Shown here one piece after another: positions 24,339 to 34,974 of a stretch of 64,000 nucleotides of DNA; the stretch's first letter is position 1, and the number at the start of each line of letters is the position of its first letter. The stretch spans positions 17,139 to 81,138 of the forward strand of contig CAJQUW010010315.1 in NCBI GenBank assembly GCA_907163375.1, read 5' to 3'. A program made the translations under genes and the position numbers. This DNA comes from Prostheceraeus crozeri. Its lineage: Eukaryota > Platyhelminthes > Polycladida > Euryleptidae. Below the pieces are notes generated by a model. The model was not told the origin of the DNA and made no database searches. It saw only the letters and a list, made by a program, of their open reading frames with translations.

Positions 24339-25130
24339 GCTACTCTCTGTATGCTAGCACCTAATTATAGTGACGAATCACTATTGAGTCGCGGCATGAG
24401 TTAGGAATATTATTATTTGTTGCGGAATATTGGGAATAGCCTACTTCAATAATTTTGAGATTTGCCCTCTATGGATTTCCACAATATTAAGCATCCATGC
24501 ACTAAGCATGACAGGCCGTAGTTATGAATGACTCGTGATTTGAAACTCTCGCAAATTACCAAATTGCTTTCACGCTGTACGCTTAAGCAGATGAGTAGAT
24601 TTTTCAAGTTTAGATGTCACGAATCATTCAAAGCCATAGATAGTCAAATACTGCAAAAAGCTAATTTACTTGAATGTCTTGGTCTGTTTTTTCGTATGCA
24701 TGAAAAATAAGTGAAATGATTAAATACTGCATAAATCATTGAAGTTTGCAGTAGTAAAACTGTGGCTAAATGCCAACAATGCATTAATTAGATTATTGAA
24801 ACTATTGTCGTTCATGTCATTTTTTTCAACTAATGTCGTTGTTGAATCATTTAGATACCCGTCACTTTTCCTTTACAGTAGCATGTATCTGCATTATGAG
24901 CTCTTCTTTGGGTTGATGCTTTTTATCGAGTTAGGCTACAATTAGTAAAGTATTTAATATGAATTTAACTCTTGTATGTAAACTCTAGTAATGTAAATAT
25001 AAAAGTATGTAACTTCTGCTAAAATTTAACCTTTGAGAACATGTTTATAGAATGGGGCTACAGGTATTCTGATTACTTAAAATAGTCGACAACCCAAGAG
25101 ACGGATCGTTCGACGATGCTTCAATAAATG
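24339..25130. other. No gene recognised
   Basis: Two ORFs of 60-68 codons without recognisable features. Confidence 0.45.
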
Positions 25131-25826
25131 TTCTTATGAAAATAAACAACGTCTTATCAAATCAATATAATTATGAAAATTTCAATCGGTGTCGATTGGA
25201 GGACAGTGAGATGGGCTACTGCGGTCACAATCTTCGTCAGGAATTAAGTTGAAAAGGGCATGTATTAACATTAGTAAGAAAGTTTGAAATTTGGGCTATC
25301 ATGTATCATTGCAAATTATTAAGTCATAGTACATAAGTAATGGAAAAGTCATTGACGAAATCACTCATGGAATTAGGAATTAGATAGGAGATTTGGGCTC
25401 AACAATGGAAGATCGTTGTAAAGCATGCTGCATGTTTATTCCATGCGGCCAATCTGTCATTTGTTGATTGATGAACCTGGGTTCTTCTGTTTTCCTTTGT
25501 TTGTCATTTCTGTTTAGTTCTTGACACTACAGTTCCAAAAGACGGGTCATCCATTCGAACTGATTTGTATATCAAGCCAACCAATACCCGACAGTCTATA
25601 TATATTATGCATTATTTCATCCTCCAGAACATATTCTCAGGCTTTGCAAATAAGACGCATTTGTTCTGATTCTTTGAGAGCAAGAATTCATCTACAAGAT
25701 CTGTGCCAAGCCTAGTACATAGAGGATATCCTCACAGCCGTGTTCAACATCAAATCCAATCGAAACCGGTTGAAGTTTTCATAATTACATTGATTTGATA
25801 AGACGTTGTTTATTTTCATAAGAACT
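25131..25826 (+). mobile_element. Penelope-like relic flanked by inverted ~70-bp arms, with hammerhead-like parts
   Basis: The arms 25131-25200 and 25755-25826 are inverted near-identical copies (core TTCTTATGAAAATAAACAAC). Between them on the plus strand is a PLE reverse-transcriptase fragment (25521-25730). Outside both arms lies a direct repeat (ACAGGTA-T/C-TCTGATT at about 25060 and 25829), which could be a long target duplication. Hammerhead pieces read on the minus strand beside the left arm: CTGACGA at 25234-25240 with a GATTG/CAATC stem II. The right arm keeps CGAAAC. Confidence 0.65.
25521..25730 (+). pseudogene. Penelope-like reverse transcriptase fragment
   Basis: The frame 25521-25715 reads SSRTYSQALQIRRICSDSLR. 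An overlapping frame gives TDLYIKPTNTRQSIYI just before it, and a RGYP-like segment comes after. PLE RTs have 'TDLy.KPTD.h.YLh..S.Hp....siPySQALRlRRICS', so the family is clear although the frame changes within it. It is a short relic. Confidence 0.7.
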
Positions 25827-25853
25827 TACAGGTACTCTGATTCATTAAAAAAT

Positions 25854-26216
25854 CCTACTATTCATTTGAGCATGTCAAATTGATCCCATCATTCGTATTG
25901 GATAAAAAATAAAAACGATGAGTGACTATGATTAACAGTTAATCGCAGGCATGCGATAGATTGCAACTCTCATGGTTTCTAAACAATTAAACGATTAATC
26001 GTTGCATAGTTTGTTTTCTCCTAATGCCTACGTATGCCGCCTTGGCATGTAGTTTATATATTTTGTGGCGATCAAGTTTATTAGAGGGCTAAAACAAGTC
26101 CTTATTTTTGTAGTCATCAAATCAATTACTAACCATCACACAAATGCCGTAACAAAGACATAAATTTAAAAACGCCCAAGTGTAGAAAGCATAAAACCAT
26201 GAGATAAATAGGAAAC
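25854..26216. other. No gene recognised
   Basis: Spacer beyond the 3' end of the astacin gene. Confidence 0.4.
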
Positions 26217-26222
26217 TTTATT
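26217..26222 (-). terminator. Candidate polyadenylation signal of the astacin gene
   Basis: AATAAA on the minus strand, about 240 bp after the astacin stop codon and followed by a GT/T-containing sequence. Position and motif fit a 3'-end signal; not verifiable without transcripts. Confidence 0.4.
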
Positions 26223-26463
26223 ATGCAGAGTGCAAGGAGAGGATCATTATGCAACATCAGGGCTACTGCGACAGTCAATCTTTTCACTTTATCATCACAT
26301 CACTTGATGCGAACAGTTCAATCTTACATCTTCACATTGTGATGTCTGTATAATACATGTCTAAACCACCGGTGGAAACGTCCATGTCCAAGAAGTGATT
26401 GAATTATGATTTCATCACGGTCAACTAATCGATACTGCGTATCATTTACATGCTGAGTTTACA

Positions 26464-28155
26464 CTAGCAGTAGTTGCAGGACTTTTGGCAGAGGAGCTTC
26501 GAAGCATGCTTGAAGAAAGGCGATTTACAGTATTTTTCATTTCTCGCCCAGCTTTTACAGTACGGCAACCTGTCACGGCAGCTTTTCTTCACCACTTTTG
26601 ATACGGTTCCGATTATCGTCTCTTTTCTTCCATCGGCTGAGATGTTGCATAATCCACACGCTTTTGGACACATTAATTGCATTTTATTACGAACTTTCAT
26701 GTCTTCCGAACGACATTTTCCTATTTTAGCGAATAATCCACATGTAAGTTTAAGTGCATCTTCGCAACTCGCTATACGTTGCGATCGTGTGCAAGAATTG
26801 CATGTCTTTGCACAAAATTTGCGCATTATAGACTTCAGTGAAGAATGGCATTCTTTTTGGAAGACGTTGCACATCTTGGGCACCGTATCTTGACAAGCTG
26901 TGACCATTAGTCCACACGATGCTTTGCAATATACGTGCATGTAGCCAGGATTCCTATTACATTCGCCAACTTGAGCCCAATAGGAGCAATGAGGATGTCT
27001 ATCTCCATCTACAAATGGAGCAGTTGTAGTTTTTTTATTTTTGTAATAATAACATGTTCTCTTGCAGTACTCTCTGGTATACGCGTCATATTCACAATAG
27101 CCTGCTTCAGCCCAGTGTGAACATCCTTCTCCAACATGATAATCAATCAAACCCTCCGGTGCTGGAGTTGTACGGATGGGTTTGGATGTTGGTTTGACAC
27201 CGGTTGATATTTCCGTAATCGGTCGTCCATTGGAACAATAGACAACTGGTTCTTTAGTGGAACTACCCTTGCACCAACATTGACAGTCTTTACCAAGAAA
27301 TCCCCTGCCACAATATATATTCTGATCACATTTGGCTGAACATTGGTACATCTGATTTGCCATATGGATATCATTGAAAGTCAGTCCATATCGATTTCCT
27401 ATTTTCTTCGTGTCTGCTTGATTCTTTGCTGTGATAGTCTTCTGACCATTTTTGCTGAAGTAGTAAGGTCCATAATGCATAATGCTCTCATAGTCATAAG
27501 GAATGCCATACGTGTTGATTGTTCCTGTACCGTACTTTTGAAAATTATATTCCATGCTCTGCATTATATTTTCTTTGTGAATATTGATGTACTGATCCCG
27601 GTCTGGACGACTTTGTTCATGAAAAAATCCAAGCGCATGTCCAACCTCGTGGATGACAATACCTTTAAAGAGACATCCACTTCCTAGAGTCAACGTTTGA
27701 CCTGGGTTTCCAGTTTTTCCAATGTTTGACGAACATCCTCCAGTGGGAACGAACAAAACACTCGGTTCATTATCTGAATGCTTTTCCCGAAATCTCACGC
27801 AGCTGACTTTTTCCCATTCTTTCAACGCTTCTTTGATAACATTTTTGCCTTTCTGCGTGAAGCCATCACTGATTGAATATGGAACGACTCCATTAGTCCA
27901 ACGACTAAAAGCATGTCTATATGCCTTTCGTTTGCGCCGCCTAGGAAGTCCACGATCTCCTCGTTCTGCTTGAATTTGTTCCCATTGATCGGGCAAGAAC
28001 CTCATGTCATGTTCGACTAAGATCGAATTATCATCCCATAACAATCCAGTGTCAGCCACGTCAGATGCTGCTTGAGAAATCATCTGATCAATGGGTATAA
28101 CATCTGCCAAGGCAGTTGAAATGACCGACAGAATAAGAATACAAGTAATTTGCAT
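26464..28155 (-). CDS. Secreted astacin (M12A) zinc metalloprotease with five C-terminal ShKT-type modules
   Basis: 563 codons in a single exon. The ATG at 28155 starts a signal peptide (MQITCILILSVISTALA). The open frame extends upstream without an ATG. After a propeptide of about 55 residues comes a furin-type RRRKRK site (residues 72-77), then the mature protease. The zinc site HEVGHALGFFHEQSRPDRD is at 169-187 and the Met-turn SIMHYGPYYF at 224-233, both canonical, so it should be active. Next is a CGRGFLGKDCQCWC segment, perhaps a degenerate EGF-like module, and a Thr/Pro-rich linker. Two four-cysteine ShKT-like modules follow (about 345-368, 390-414), then three with all six cysteines (about 421-455, 464-503, 526-563). 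Astacins with ShKT tails act outside the cell in cuticle, matrix or digestive processing; the exact substrate cannot be read. It lies between two inverted copies of one TIR element. No aspartate-switch FxGD motif is obvious in the propeptide. Confidence 0.93.
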   Translation of the reverse strand: MQITCILILSVISTALADVIPIDQMISQAASDVADTGLLWDDNSILVEHDMRFLPDQWEQIQAERGDRGLPRRRKRKAYRHAFSRWTNGVVPYSISDGFTQKGKNVIKEALKEWEKVSCVRFREKHSDNEPSVLFVPTGGCSSNIGKTGNPGQTLTLGSGCLFKGIVIHEVGHALGFFHEQSRPDRDQYINIHKENIMQSMEYNFQKYGTGTINTYGIPYDYESIMHYGPYYFSKNGQKTITAKNQADTKKIGNRYGLTFNDIHMANQMYQCSAKCDQNIYCGRGFLGKDCQCWCKGSSTKEPVVYCSNGRPITEISTGVKPTSKPIRTTPAPEGLIDYHVGEGCSHWAEAGYCEYDAYTREYCKRTCYYYKNKKTTTAPFVDGDRHPHCSYWAQVGECNRNPGYMHVYCKASCGLMVTACQDTVPKMCNVFQKECHSSLKSIMRKFCAKTCNSCTRSQRIASCEDALKLTCGLFAKIGKCRSEDMKVRNKMQLMCPKACGLCNISADGRKETIIGTVSKVVKKSCRDRLPYCKSWARNEKYCKSPFFKHASKLLCQKSCNYC

Positions 28156-28250
28156 TTTAAAAAATATTATCCACCGAATTCTGACTTCTGACTTCTCGTT
28201 CCAGTAGCCGTTGGAGTTCAATGTAGAGACAACCGCTTGTCCAGCTTCAT

Positions 28251-28257
28251 GATATAC
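28251..28257 (-). promoter_or_regulatory. Possible TATA box of the astacin gene
   Basis: GTATATC on the minus strand, about 95 bp upstream of the ATG. It would give a short intronless 5' UTR, in keeping with the single-exon gene. Weak evidence in AT-rich DNA. Confidence 0.25.
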
Positions 28258-28616
28258 CTTTCATTCTTCCGTTTTCGCGGAAATCACTATCACCAGAGGT
28301 TGTGGAACGACGCCATGTAAGGAGCATGCCTTGAACTTTCATACTCAGGTTATCTCTCTTATGAAACCGAATTTGGACATTGTTGATATGTACTGCATGA
28401 TTCATATAATCAGTGATATTGAATCAAAGGAAAAGTTTCACTTCTCTTCCGTTTTCATAGTCTACTCTAAGATATCATATCAGAATCATTGACACATCGA
28501 TCAGAATTATTCATTCACCGGAAATTTGCTGGATTGGAAAATCGCATTTGACAAAAGATTTCAGACCAGTCTTTTGACAAAGTCTCTAAGGATGGGTTTA
28601 TTTTGCAGGGCTAGAC

Positions 28617-29447
28617 CATAGAGTAAGTATATTAGGTAGAGTGGTAACACCGCATTTATTAAATCCCCAATGTGCATACACTTTCGATTTTATTAAAGGA
28701 ACTCAAGGGAGACAAAGGTGGTATTGTCACCAAATGTGATATATGCAAATTTTTGCAGTTTAGAAGAAATTGCCACGGAATTGAGTGATCATAAAAGTGA
28801 TGCAGAAGGAATGATGGCATTTCACAGATTCTCAGTGTCATGACAGCCTTGGAGAGGCAATAGCATTTCGATGTGTTGCTATTATTTTCATGCTCAACCT
28901 CCAGAGTATTTTCTTAAGCGTGATCATATCACAGGCAACCTACCACTGGCATAGAGCAAAATCACATAATCAAAGACAATGATTTCAGTTAGCTTTGAAA
29001 GATGTAAATGGGTCCATATCGCTATTCAGATTCAAGATATAAAATAGGAATTTAGTGAATCATAAAATCATGCCGCGCTGAAAATTGAATTAAAAACATG
29101 AAATTTCAGCCTTGAAAGCACGAATAATATCCGACTTTTTCATGATGACTTCCATTATAACGGATCATGAAATTCCCATGATAATCAGCTTAATTTCCGC
29201 TTAGTTAGGATGCTTATTAGCAAATGTTCATTCCTTTTGATATCCAATTTGTTTCATACTACTTATATAGGGGAGTCATTTCGGTAGTATATAAATTTGC
29301 AAAATTCTGACTTTCTAAAGCTGCACAAATAGTTTTTTGGACCACGGGAACGCAATCTCCGCAAAAAGCTGAATCTTTTGATATAAAAATATTCACTGTA
29401 TACAGATACTTTTTTTGAGTCGACACTCTATCTATCCCTACTCTATG
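28617..29447 (-). mobile_element. Non-autonomous TIR element with 8-bp TSD, full copy B
   Basis: 831 bp, the same family as copy A but inverted. Begins CATAGAGTAAGTATATTAGG and ends CCCTACTCTATG. Flanked by a perfect 8-bp direct repeat GGCTAGAC (28609-28616, 29448-29455), close to the nTCTAGAn preference of hAT elements. It sits about 460 bp upstream of the astacin start codon. Confidence 0.85.
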
Positions 29448-29558
29448 GGCTAGACTGAGACACAAAGTTAATGCTGCAGAAACTTTCTTAAGGAGCCCCT
29501 TCTGAATGTGTTAAGTGTATATTTCTGAACAATAGCAACTGCTTCCATGTGAACTAGG

Positions 29559-29700
29559 AAAATCGATCTAGCATTCAATGCCTCCGGCTTTCAGAAGGTC
29601 GAAATGGTATTTCAATGCGCCTTGCTTTTGGCACCACCACCAAAAATGGATCGCATTTCAACCTTGTGAAAGCCAGAGGCATTGAATGTTAAATCGATTT
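29559..29700. repeat. Hairpin MITE-like inverted repeat
   Basis: Imperfect inverted arms of about 50 bp start AAAATCGAT and end ATCGATTT, sharing CATTCAATGCCTC/GAGGCATTGAATG and GGCTTTCA/TGAAAGCC. Non-coding, about 142 bp. Confidence 0.6.
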
Positions 29701-30118
29701 CTGAACTAATAGTCATTTGCAACAATTGCAACGTACAGTATATCTTTATTATTACTAGGGCAATTTTTTATAACCTAAAAATCGAAAAAATATAACCTAA
29801 AAATCTTAAATTGCAATTTCGTAAGATTTAAAAATCTTAAAATATAGCAAAAATTATATTTCCACTTTCAGGCGAAGGTTAGAAAGCTCAATTTACGACA
29901 AATAAAGCGATTTATTTCAAACTTTTGCCGCAGTATACCCACTTACAGCTTGTTGTACAAAACAAATGCAATTTACTTCATTAGATATTTAAAAAGGTCT
30001 GTCTTTGCATAGCATCTTCCTCAACATGGACAAAGAACGCACTACCAATGCAGCGGTTGACTGGCAAAATATGAGCAAAACATGGCCAAAAATGATCAGA
30101 CACAGAAAATATGACAAA
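29701..30118. other. No gene recognised
   Basis: AT-rich; contains two direct 'tataacctaaaaatc' repeats near 29770 and nothing else of note. Confidence 0.4.
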
Positions 30119-30601
30119 ATATGACACATAATCAAAGACAATGACTTCTTTTAACTTTGAAAGATGTAAATGGTTCCACATCACTATTCAGATTCTAGAA
30201 ATGCAGTATGAATTAAGTGATCGAATCATCAAATCATGCTGGTGAATAATGGACTAGATAATATTGGACGGATAATATCGTGACTTTTTCATGAAGACTT
30301 CCATTATAATACAATTCATGAGATTCCCTTGATAATCAGCTTGATTTTTTCTCAGTTAGGATGCTTTCAGCAAATATTCATTCCTTTTGATGTCCAACGT
30401 GTTTCATACTACTTATTTAGGAGAATCATCTCGGTAGTATATAAATTGGCAAATTTTGACAATTTTCAAAAGTGCTCAAATAATTTTTTGGACCACGGGA
30501 ACGTAATCTCCGCAAAAAACTGAATCTCTTGATATAAAAATGTTCACTGTATACAGATACTTTTTTGAGTCGACACTCTATCTATATATCCCTACTCTAT
30601 G
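30119..30601 (-). mobile_element. Non-autonomous TIR element, truncated copy C
   Basis: The right-hand 480 bp of the copy A/B family in the same orientation as B, ending CCCTACTCTATG. The other terminus is missing. Confidence 0.75.
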
Positions 30602-30644
30602 GCTGTATCTGTAGGCCTATATTATTGCATTCTTCGAGATCAAC

Positions 30645-30730
30645 ATGTCCATCCACAAGGCCGCAGGGCGAGGGCATAGTTCGGTGATTGAGAAGAATGC
30701 AATTAAGATGCTGATCTTTGCACGAGTTGG
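30645..30730 (+). CDS. Candidate exon, function unknown
   Basis: ATG at 30645 followed by 86 open bases (MSIHKAAGRGHSSVIEKNAI, then KMLIFARVG) ending exactly at a strong donor, GG|gtaagtaac. I cannot find a following exon or recognise the protein. It may be a chance ORF or a piece of a transposon gene. Confidence 0.2.
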
Positions 30731-30847
30731 GTAAGTAACTATTGTATATTTTACAGTAATCTATGATCATCTATTTTACCTCGGAATCTATGACCACTCA
30801 AATTTTATAGCTGTCAAAAATCTACTCCTATTTGTTATGGCATTGTA

Positions 30848-31551
30848 GATGTCGACAGTATTTCCAGCAGGATATTGCAATTCCTTGCTGCATTTTCATC
30901 AGTGCATTTAAAAAGTGGTTCTTGCACTGGCAATCTATGTGTTGAATTTATTGAGATATCATTGCAGTTCCTAGCATTAATTGTTGTTGTTATTCATTTG
31001 CCTTCAAGAGAAGAAATACAGTCATTACATATTAACATAGGACAAATTTCAATTGGAACATCACATCATAACGAGAAAAGTATGTCAATAAGCATAAAGT
31101 TAGGTTCATGAGAGGACAAAAGAAATTCTAAGGAATCAGATAAACCAGAGGCATGTAATGTATGAAAGTCAGAGTGACAGATAGCATCAAAAATTCGTGA
31201 CGAAAATGTTGATAGAATTGGATTTACATCACAAAAAAGAATACGACCCAGCAGACCGCTTTTGATCAAGAAACTTTCATTTATATATTTTGCGGTTATT
31301 AATATATGTATCACCAATGGGGATAGCTGATCGCATAAGGCTTTTCGTATAGTACTTAAGCTAGCATTAGTTCTCGGCAACGTGTGGACGCCAGATAGTA
31401 AAATTGGTTGTACGGCTGCTGTATATACTTTACTTTGCGAAATAGGATGAAGACCGCCTTTGCACATACCACTTTTACTCAAGCTAAAAAATGCTGGTTT
31501 AGGATTACTAGTGCAGGAACTCAATATGATGCAGGAAATGTAATACCGCAT
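30848..31551 (-). pseudogene. LINE ORF2 C-terminal relic
   Basis: A minus-strand frame of 161 codons has KPAFFSLSKSGMCKGGLHPI, then SQSKVYTAAVQPILLSGVHT and NASLSTIRKALCDQLS. This corresponds to the post-RT part of non-LTR retrotransposons: 'a..al..l...G....gl....k..ly...v.pillYG.e......~~l~~l...~~~~lr'. In most families the residue before G is Tyr; here it is Ser. A weakly open frame continues past the stop to about 30848. There is no RT core or endonuclease. Confidence 0.6.
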
Positions 31552-31584
31552 AGCTTATCGTGCTTCCACCTGTAATTGAACTCA

Positions 31585-31925
31585 CTGTCTATGTTACTCA
31601 AAGCACTCGACGCTTTGCGACATAGACAGCTCGCTCAGTTATGGTGGATCATGGACTTCTATAACATAGCATATATTATAGAAGTCCATGAGTGGATGCA
31701 CTCCAAGCTGTGTGACGGATAGAGGATAGCATGCCATTCTCTGACATAGCTCGTGAAATTATTTGATATATCCCTGGGGCTAAAGCCCTCGGGATTCATC
31801 AAATAATTTCCCTCTCTATGTCTCAGAGAATCGCATAGCCATCCTATATCCATCCATGGACTCCTAGATATCCTAAACTACATATCTAGGAGTCCATGAT
31901 CCATCCATAGACTTCTAAATCTATG
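31585..31925. repeat. Cluster of five consecutive hairpins
   Basis: H1: CTGTCTATG (31585-31593) with CATAGACAG (31621-31629), inner CAAAGC/GCTTTG. H2: perfect 16-bp arms 31649-31664 / 31676-31691. H3: GAAATTATTTGAT (31755-31767) with its complement at 31798-31810, inner ATCCC/GGGAT and GGGCT/AGCCC, outer TTCTCTG..CATAG / CTATGTCTCAGAGAA. H4: perfect 17-bp arms 31855-31871 / 31882-31898. H5: CATAGA/TCTATG (31906-31925). The arms of H2 and H4 share CATGGACTTCTA-like sequence. No coding potential. Nature unknown. Confidence 0.75.
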
Positions 31926-32489
31926 ATCCATCACATAGGCATGTCTTGAGATTTCCATGTAGAATTCACCATGTATGATGAAGAACTTTCTATGCGCTAA
32001 TGTATTTAAATGGAGGAGTGCATAATGGCTATACACTAATCCCAAAAATGTCTGTCACCTCTTGAATTGCTTTCTAATGTTGAAGGGTGACATCGTTATA
32101 AAACTGGCAAATTTGGATATATCTACGAAAACGTTGAACACTCTATATGGCATGGATAAGTTAGCCATTGAATTGAAATATATTTCTATGAATGTTACAA
32201 GATGCATTGGTATTAGAAAGCTTGGATATTGAAGTTAATTGTACTCATGCATTCCAACATGTCCAACGAAATGAAGGCAGCAAATTTGAGAAATAAAATT
32301 GGACAAGAAAACGAAGGGAACTAAAGAAAAGATGGCTTTAGAGCAGAGGTTTTTGGTTTTTCAGTAATGAATTTGGCAACATCAGAAATTGTTTGACTAA
32401 TGAATTTAAGCAAAAGAATAATTTTGAGGTAGAGAGCAAAGAACAAAGTGAGAACCAGTGAATAAAAGTGCTCGACCGCTAGAAAAGAA
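31926..32489. other. No gene recognised
   Basis: Spacer between the hairpin cluster and a mariner relic. Confidence 0.4.
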
Positions 32490-33205
32490 AATCCATCGAA
32501 CGCCGCTACAGCCCACTGCTTGGATACCGGTATGTTCTGAATAGCAGACTTTCATCCGCAGTGGAGTTTTGAAAGATTTGGAATTGCTATGGAGCGATTG
32601 CTTCATAAACAGTCTACGTACAACTGCATGCACAAGGCTGGTGTGAGAAAACGAAGACCGGTTGTTGCGAGTACAAAGGAGATTGAGAGAAATATGCTAA
32701 GAAAAGAATGCATGTGGAGAGAGATTTGGAGGAAGGTGATATTTGCAAAAGAGAGCAAGTTTCGAAGATTGAGGAATGACAGGCGGATGCAAGCCCATAA
32801 GAATGGATGGGCGAATGAAAGCTGAAAACTCCAGATAAGGTATACAAAGCATGGAAAGTTAATTCAATTAATGTTTCAGGAGCGATCTGACGTTATGATC
32901 TTAGTGAGTTACGAATTCTGAAATCTGTGAATGGGTGAATATTTACGTTAACCGAGACTAGATTTTTTAATGCATCGATGGCAGATTGCCGGATTCCATC
33001 TTTCATGAAGCATAAGCTCATCACTGACTGATCTGTTTCACCATGTTAGCAACACGCGAAGGATAGAGCGGCCATCAAGATGACCAGATCTTAATTCTAT
33101 CGAACATGTGTGATGGCATCTGGCGAAGAGAAAAGTATCAAAAAGAGGTGGCATTAGCTGTTTGAAGGACTTACAATCCATCGTGGTCGAAGATTGAATG
33201 ACTAT
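32490..33205 (+). pseudogene. Tc1/mariner transposase relic
   Basis: The frame 32589-32825 contains KVIFAKESKFRRLRND, corresponding to 'VIFSDESkF', with the first catalytic Asp replaced by Lys. Later frames give YTKHGKLIQLM, then RPSRxPDLNSIEHVxWHLAK around 33080-33130, the region of the catalytic Glu. Stops and frame changes throughout, so it is an old relic. No termini are visible. Confidence 0.6.
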
Positions 33206-33889
33206 TCCTCAGAGCGCAATTGATAACTTGATAATAATATACTCGTAATTGCAAATGTAATTACAAGCGTAATTATGCTCCGAAGAATCACAATTGTGAT
33301 AAATTCATCAGGTCTACATCGTTACTACCGTTTTGTAATCATATCGAAAAATCCCTGTTTATCATCACGCTAATTAATTTTCTGAACTTATGCAATCTTA
33401 GGAACATATGCTGCAACATGGTAAGAGGTTTTGATGTGTACATATTTGGTCATAATGAAAAGGTGACACACATTTTTGGGATTAGTGCATACTGATTTTT
33501 TATTTTTTTGTTTTTACAAAAACAGAGTAACATCATGAGCCAAGTAATAATAAAATGACAGAAAAGTTATCACGAAGGAAAACTCAAAAAAAGAGTAAAA
33601 AGCTTGGTAAATTAGATAAAAAAATTCTCAAAAGATATGGAGCTACGCTATACGGAAGTTTCTATATGGTTATTTACGCAGCCAGTGTATAATTGCCTCT
33701 TTGTGGCATTCCACTAGTTAGACATCTTAAATTCCCGAGCCCGCAAGGGTGAGGTTTATTGCACTCTTTGAAATTCATTTACTTTTTGGAAAGTTGAAAC
33801 TTTATTATGGAAGCAATAATCACAGAGATTATTGCTCTGTGAAATACAAAAACTGGTCAACAATTTTCTATTACATCTTAACCACTGAC
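33206..33889. other. Probable TRAF-gene intron; nothing recognised
   Basis: Lies downstream, in gene direction, of the TRAF exon donor. I looked for the rest of the MATH domain on the minus strand and found none. AT-rich. Confidence 0.35.
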
Positions 33890-34223
33890 CTTTACCATCA
33901 CCATAGAGGCAAGCTGATAGGGCCATCCGGTATCCATAGCGACTCGTAAGAAAGGGAGAGCTGAATATCGTTGTCTTCTTCCCTGACTTTGCTTCTGATA
34001 GTTTTTCCTGATAACTATCAATTTTCCAAATGAGTTGAGCGCCGTACAGTTTCTCTAAAGCATCGATTCGTTTCTCATGTCCACTGAGAATTTGACTGTT
34101 TTCATCAAGCACAATAGCTTGGGTGTCGAGGATTGTGTTTGTTCTTTTGATTGCTTCACACACATTTCCAATATGCTGTAGATAACTTTCTTCCATATGT
34201 TCACGTAGCCGTTTCTTCACCCC
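33890..34223 (-). CDS. TRAF-family protein, exon with end of zinc-finger region, coiled coil and start of MATH domain
   Basis: An exon bounded by acceptor ttcag|GGGG at 34223 and donor AAAG|gtcagt at 33890. It reads GVKKRLREHMEESYLQHIGN, then a heptad-like coiled coil (residues about 22-58, ending HEKRIDALEKLYG), then the start of a TRAF-C/MATH domain: AQLIWKIDSYQEKL, SGKKTTIFSSPFLTSRYGYR and LYGDGKG. This is the order of TRAF2/3-type adaptors, where the coiled coil trimerises and MATH binds TNF-receptor-family tails in the cytoplasm. The frame continues into the intron without homology, so the splice site is used. Phase 0 entry matches the preceding exon. The remaining MATH residues (the QGTHLSLFF-like part onward) are not found in this window. 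Confidence 0.8.
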
Positions 34224-34974
34224 CTGAAATAGGAAATGAAGTCAACGATGAAATATTAGCAAAACAAGAAAAAAATTATGTTAAAATCCATTAACACTCT
34301 GAAACTAAGGGGAATCATTGAACCCATTGGGGTTAATCACTCGATCATGCCCGCATGCAAAATCTTCTTTTACACAATTATTCTCCATCATTGCATGCAT
34401 GTCTGTGTGAGTGTGTGTGTGAGAGAGAGAAAAGATATTGAAAATGGAAAATCATGGAAGCACAAGTCACATATCAAATTGGGTTAAAGAAATTATGAAA
34501 CAATCTTGTAGATGACACCACAAAACAGATTTGTCATCATGTTGTTTGACGTAGTAGTGCACTCTCACGTTCTTTTACCACATATGGGGTTGTATCATAT
34601 AGTAAGTGATCTATACAATGACATTTCCGATTAAAAAGCTCATAAAGTATCTTTCGCTGCTTCAAGTCAAGGCACTTTCATAACTTAACAACATTCTACA
34701 CTGAACATTTCGAATAAAGGAGATGCGTGTAACAAAAGACATTCAATATCTGCTGCGATAACTTTTAACACATTTAAAAACCTTGAACATATTGACAAGT
34801 TCAGCACAAGTGGCTTGACTTGGAATATATTCTTAAGATAAAGAGTTATAATTTTATTCGTAGCTTGACGTCAAAAATGCTGTTCTAAACTTCCAAGCTA
34901 CATAAAATTCAAATAACATTTCCCTTCAAAAAGCAGTCAACAATTTCATCTAACGTTGTCAAATGCGTAATTAC
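34224..34974. other. TRAF-gene intron
   Basis: Intervening sequence between two supported exons. Includes a (GT)n(GA)n microsatellite at about 34400-34430. Confidence 0.5.
34400..34430. repeat. (GT)n(GA)n microsatellite
   Basis: Short alternating GT run followed by a GA run inside a probable TRAF intron. Confidence 0.6.

Noticed and set aside
26474-27973. Plus-strand ORFs of 83-139 codons
   Set aside because: They lie wholly opposite the astacin coding sequence and have no recognisable features; shadows of the real gene.
28156-28221. Upstream extension of the astacin frame
   Set aside because: It begins at a TTG, not an ATG. The ATG at 28155 starts a normal signal peptide.
21367-29447. Copies A and B as one composite transposon carrying the astacin gene
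   Set aside because: Each copy has its own 8-bp duplication, so they inserted separately; only the geometry is noteworthy.
33756-33889. Continuation of the TRAF reading frame past 33890
   Set aside because: The translation loses all MATH similarity exactly at a consensus splice donor, so it is intron read-through.
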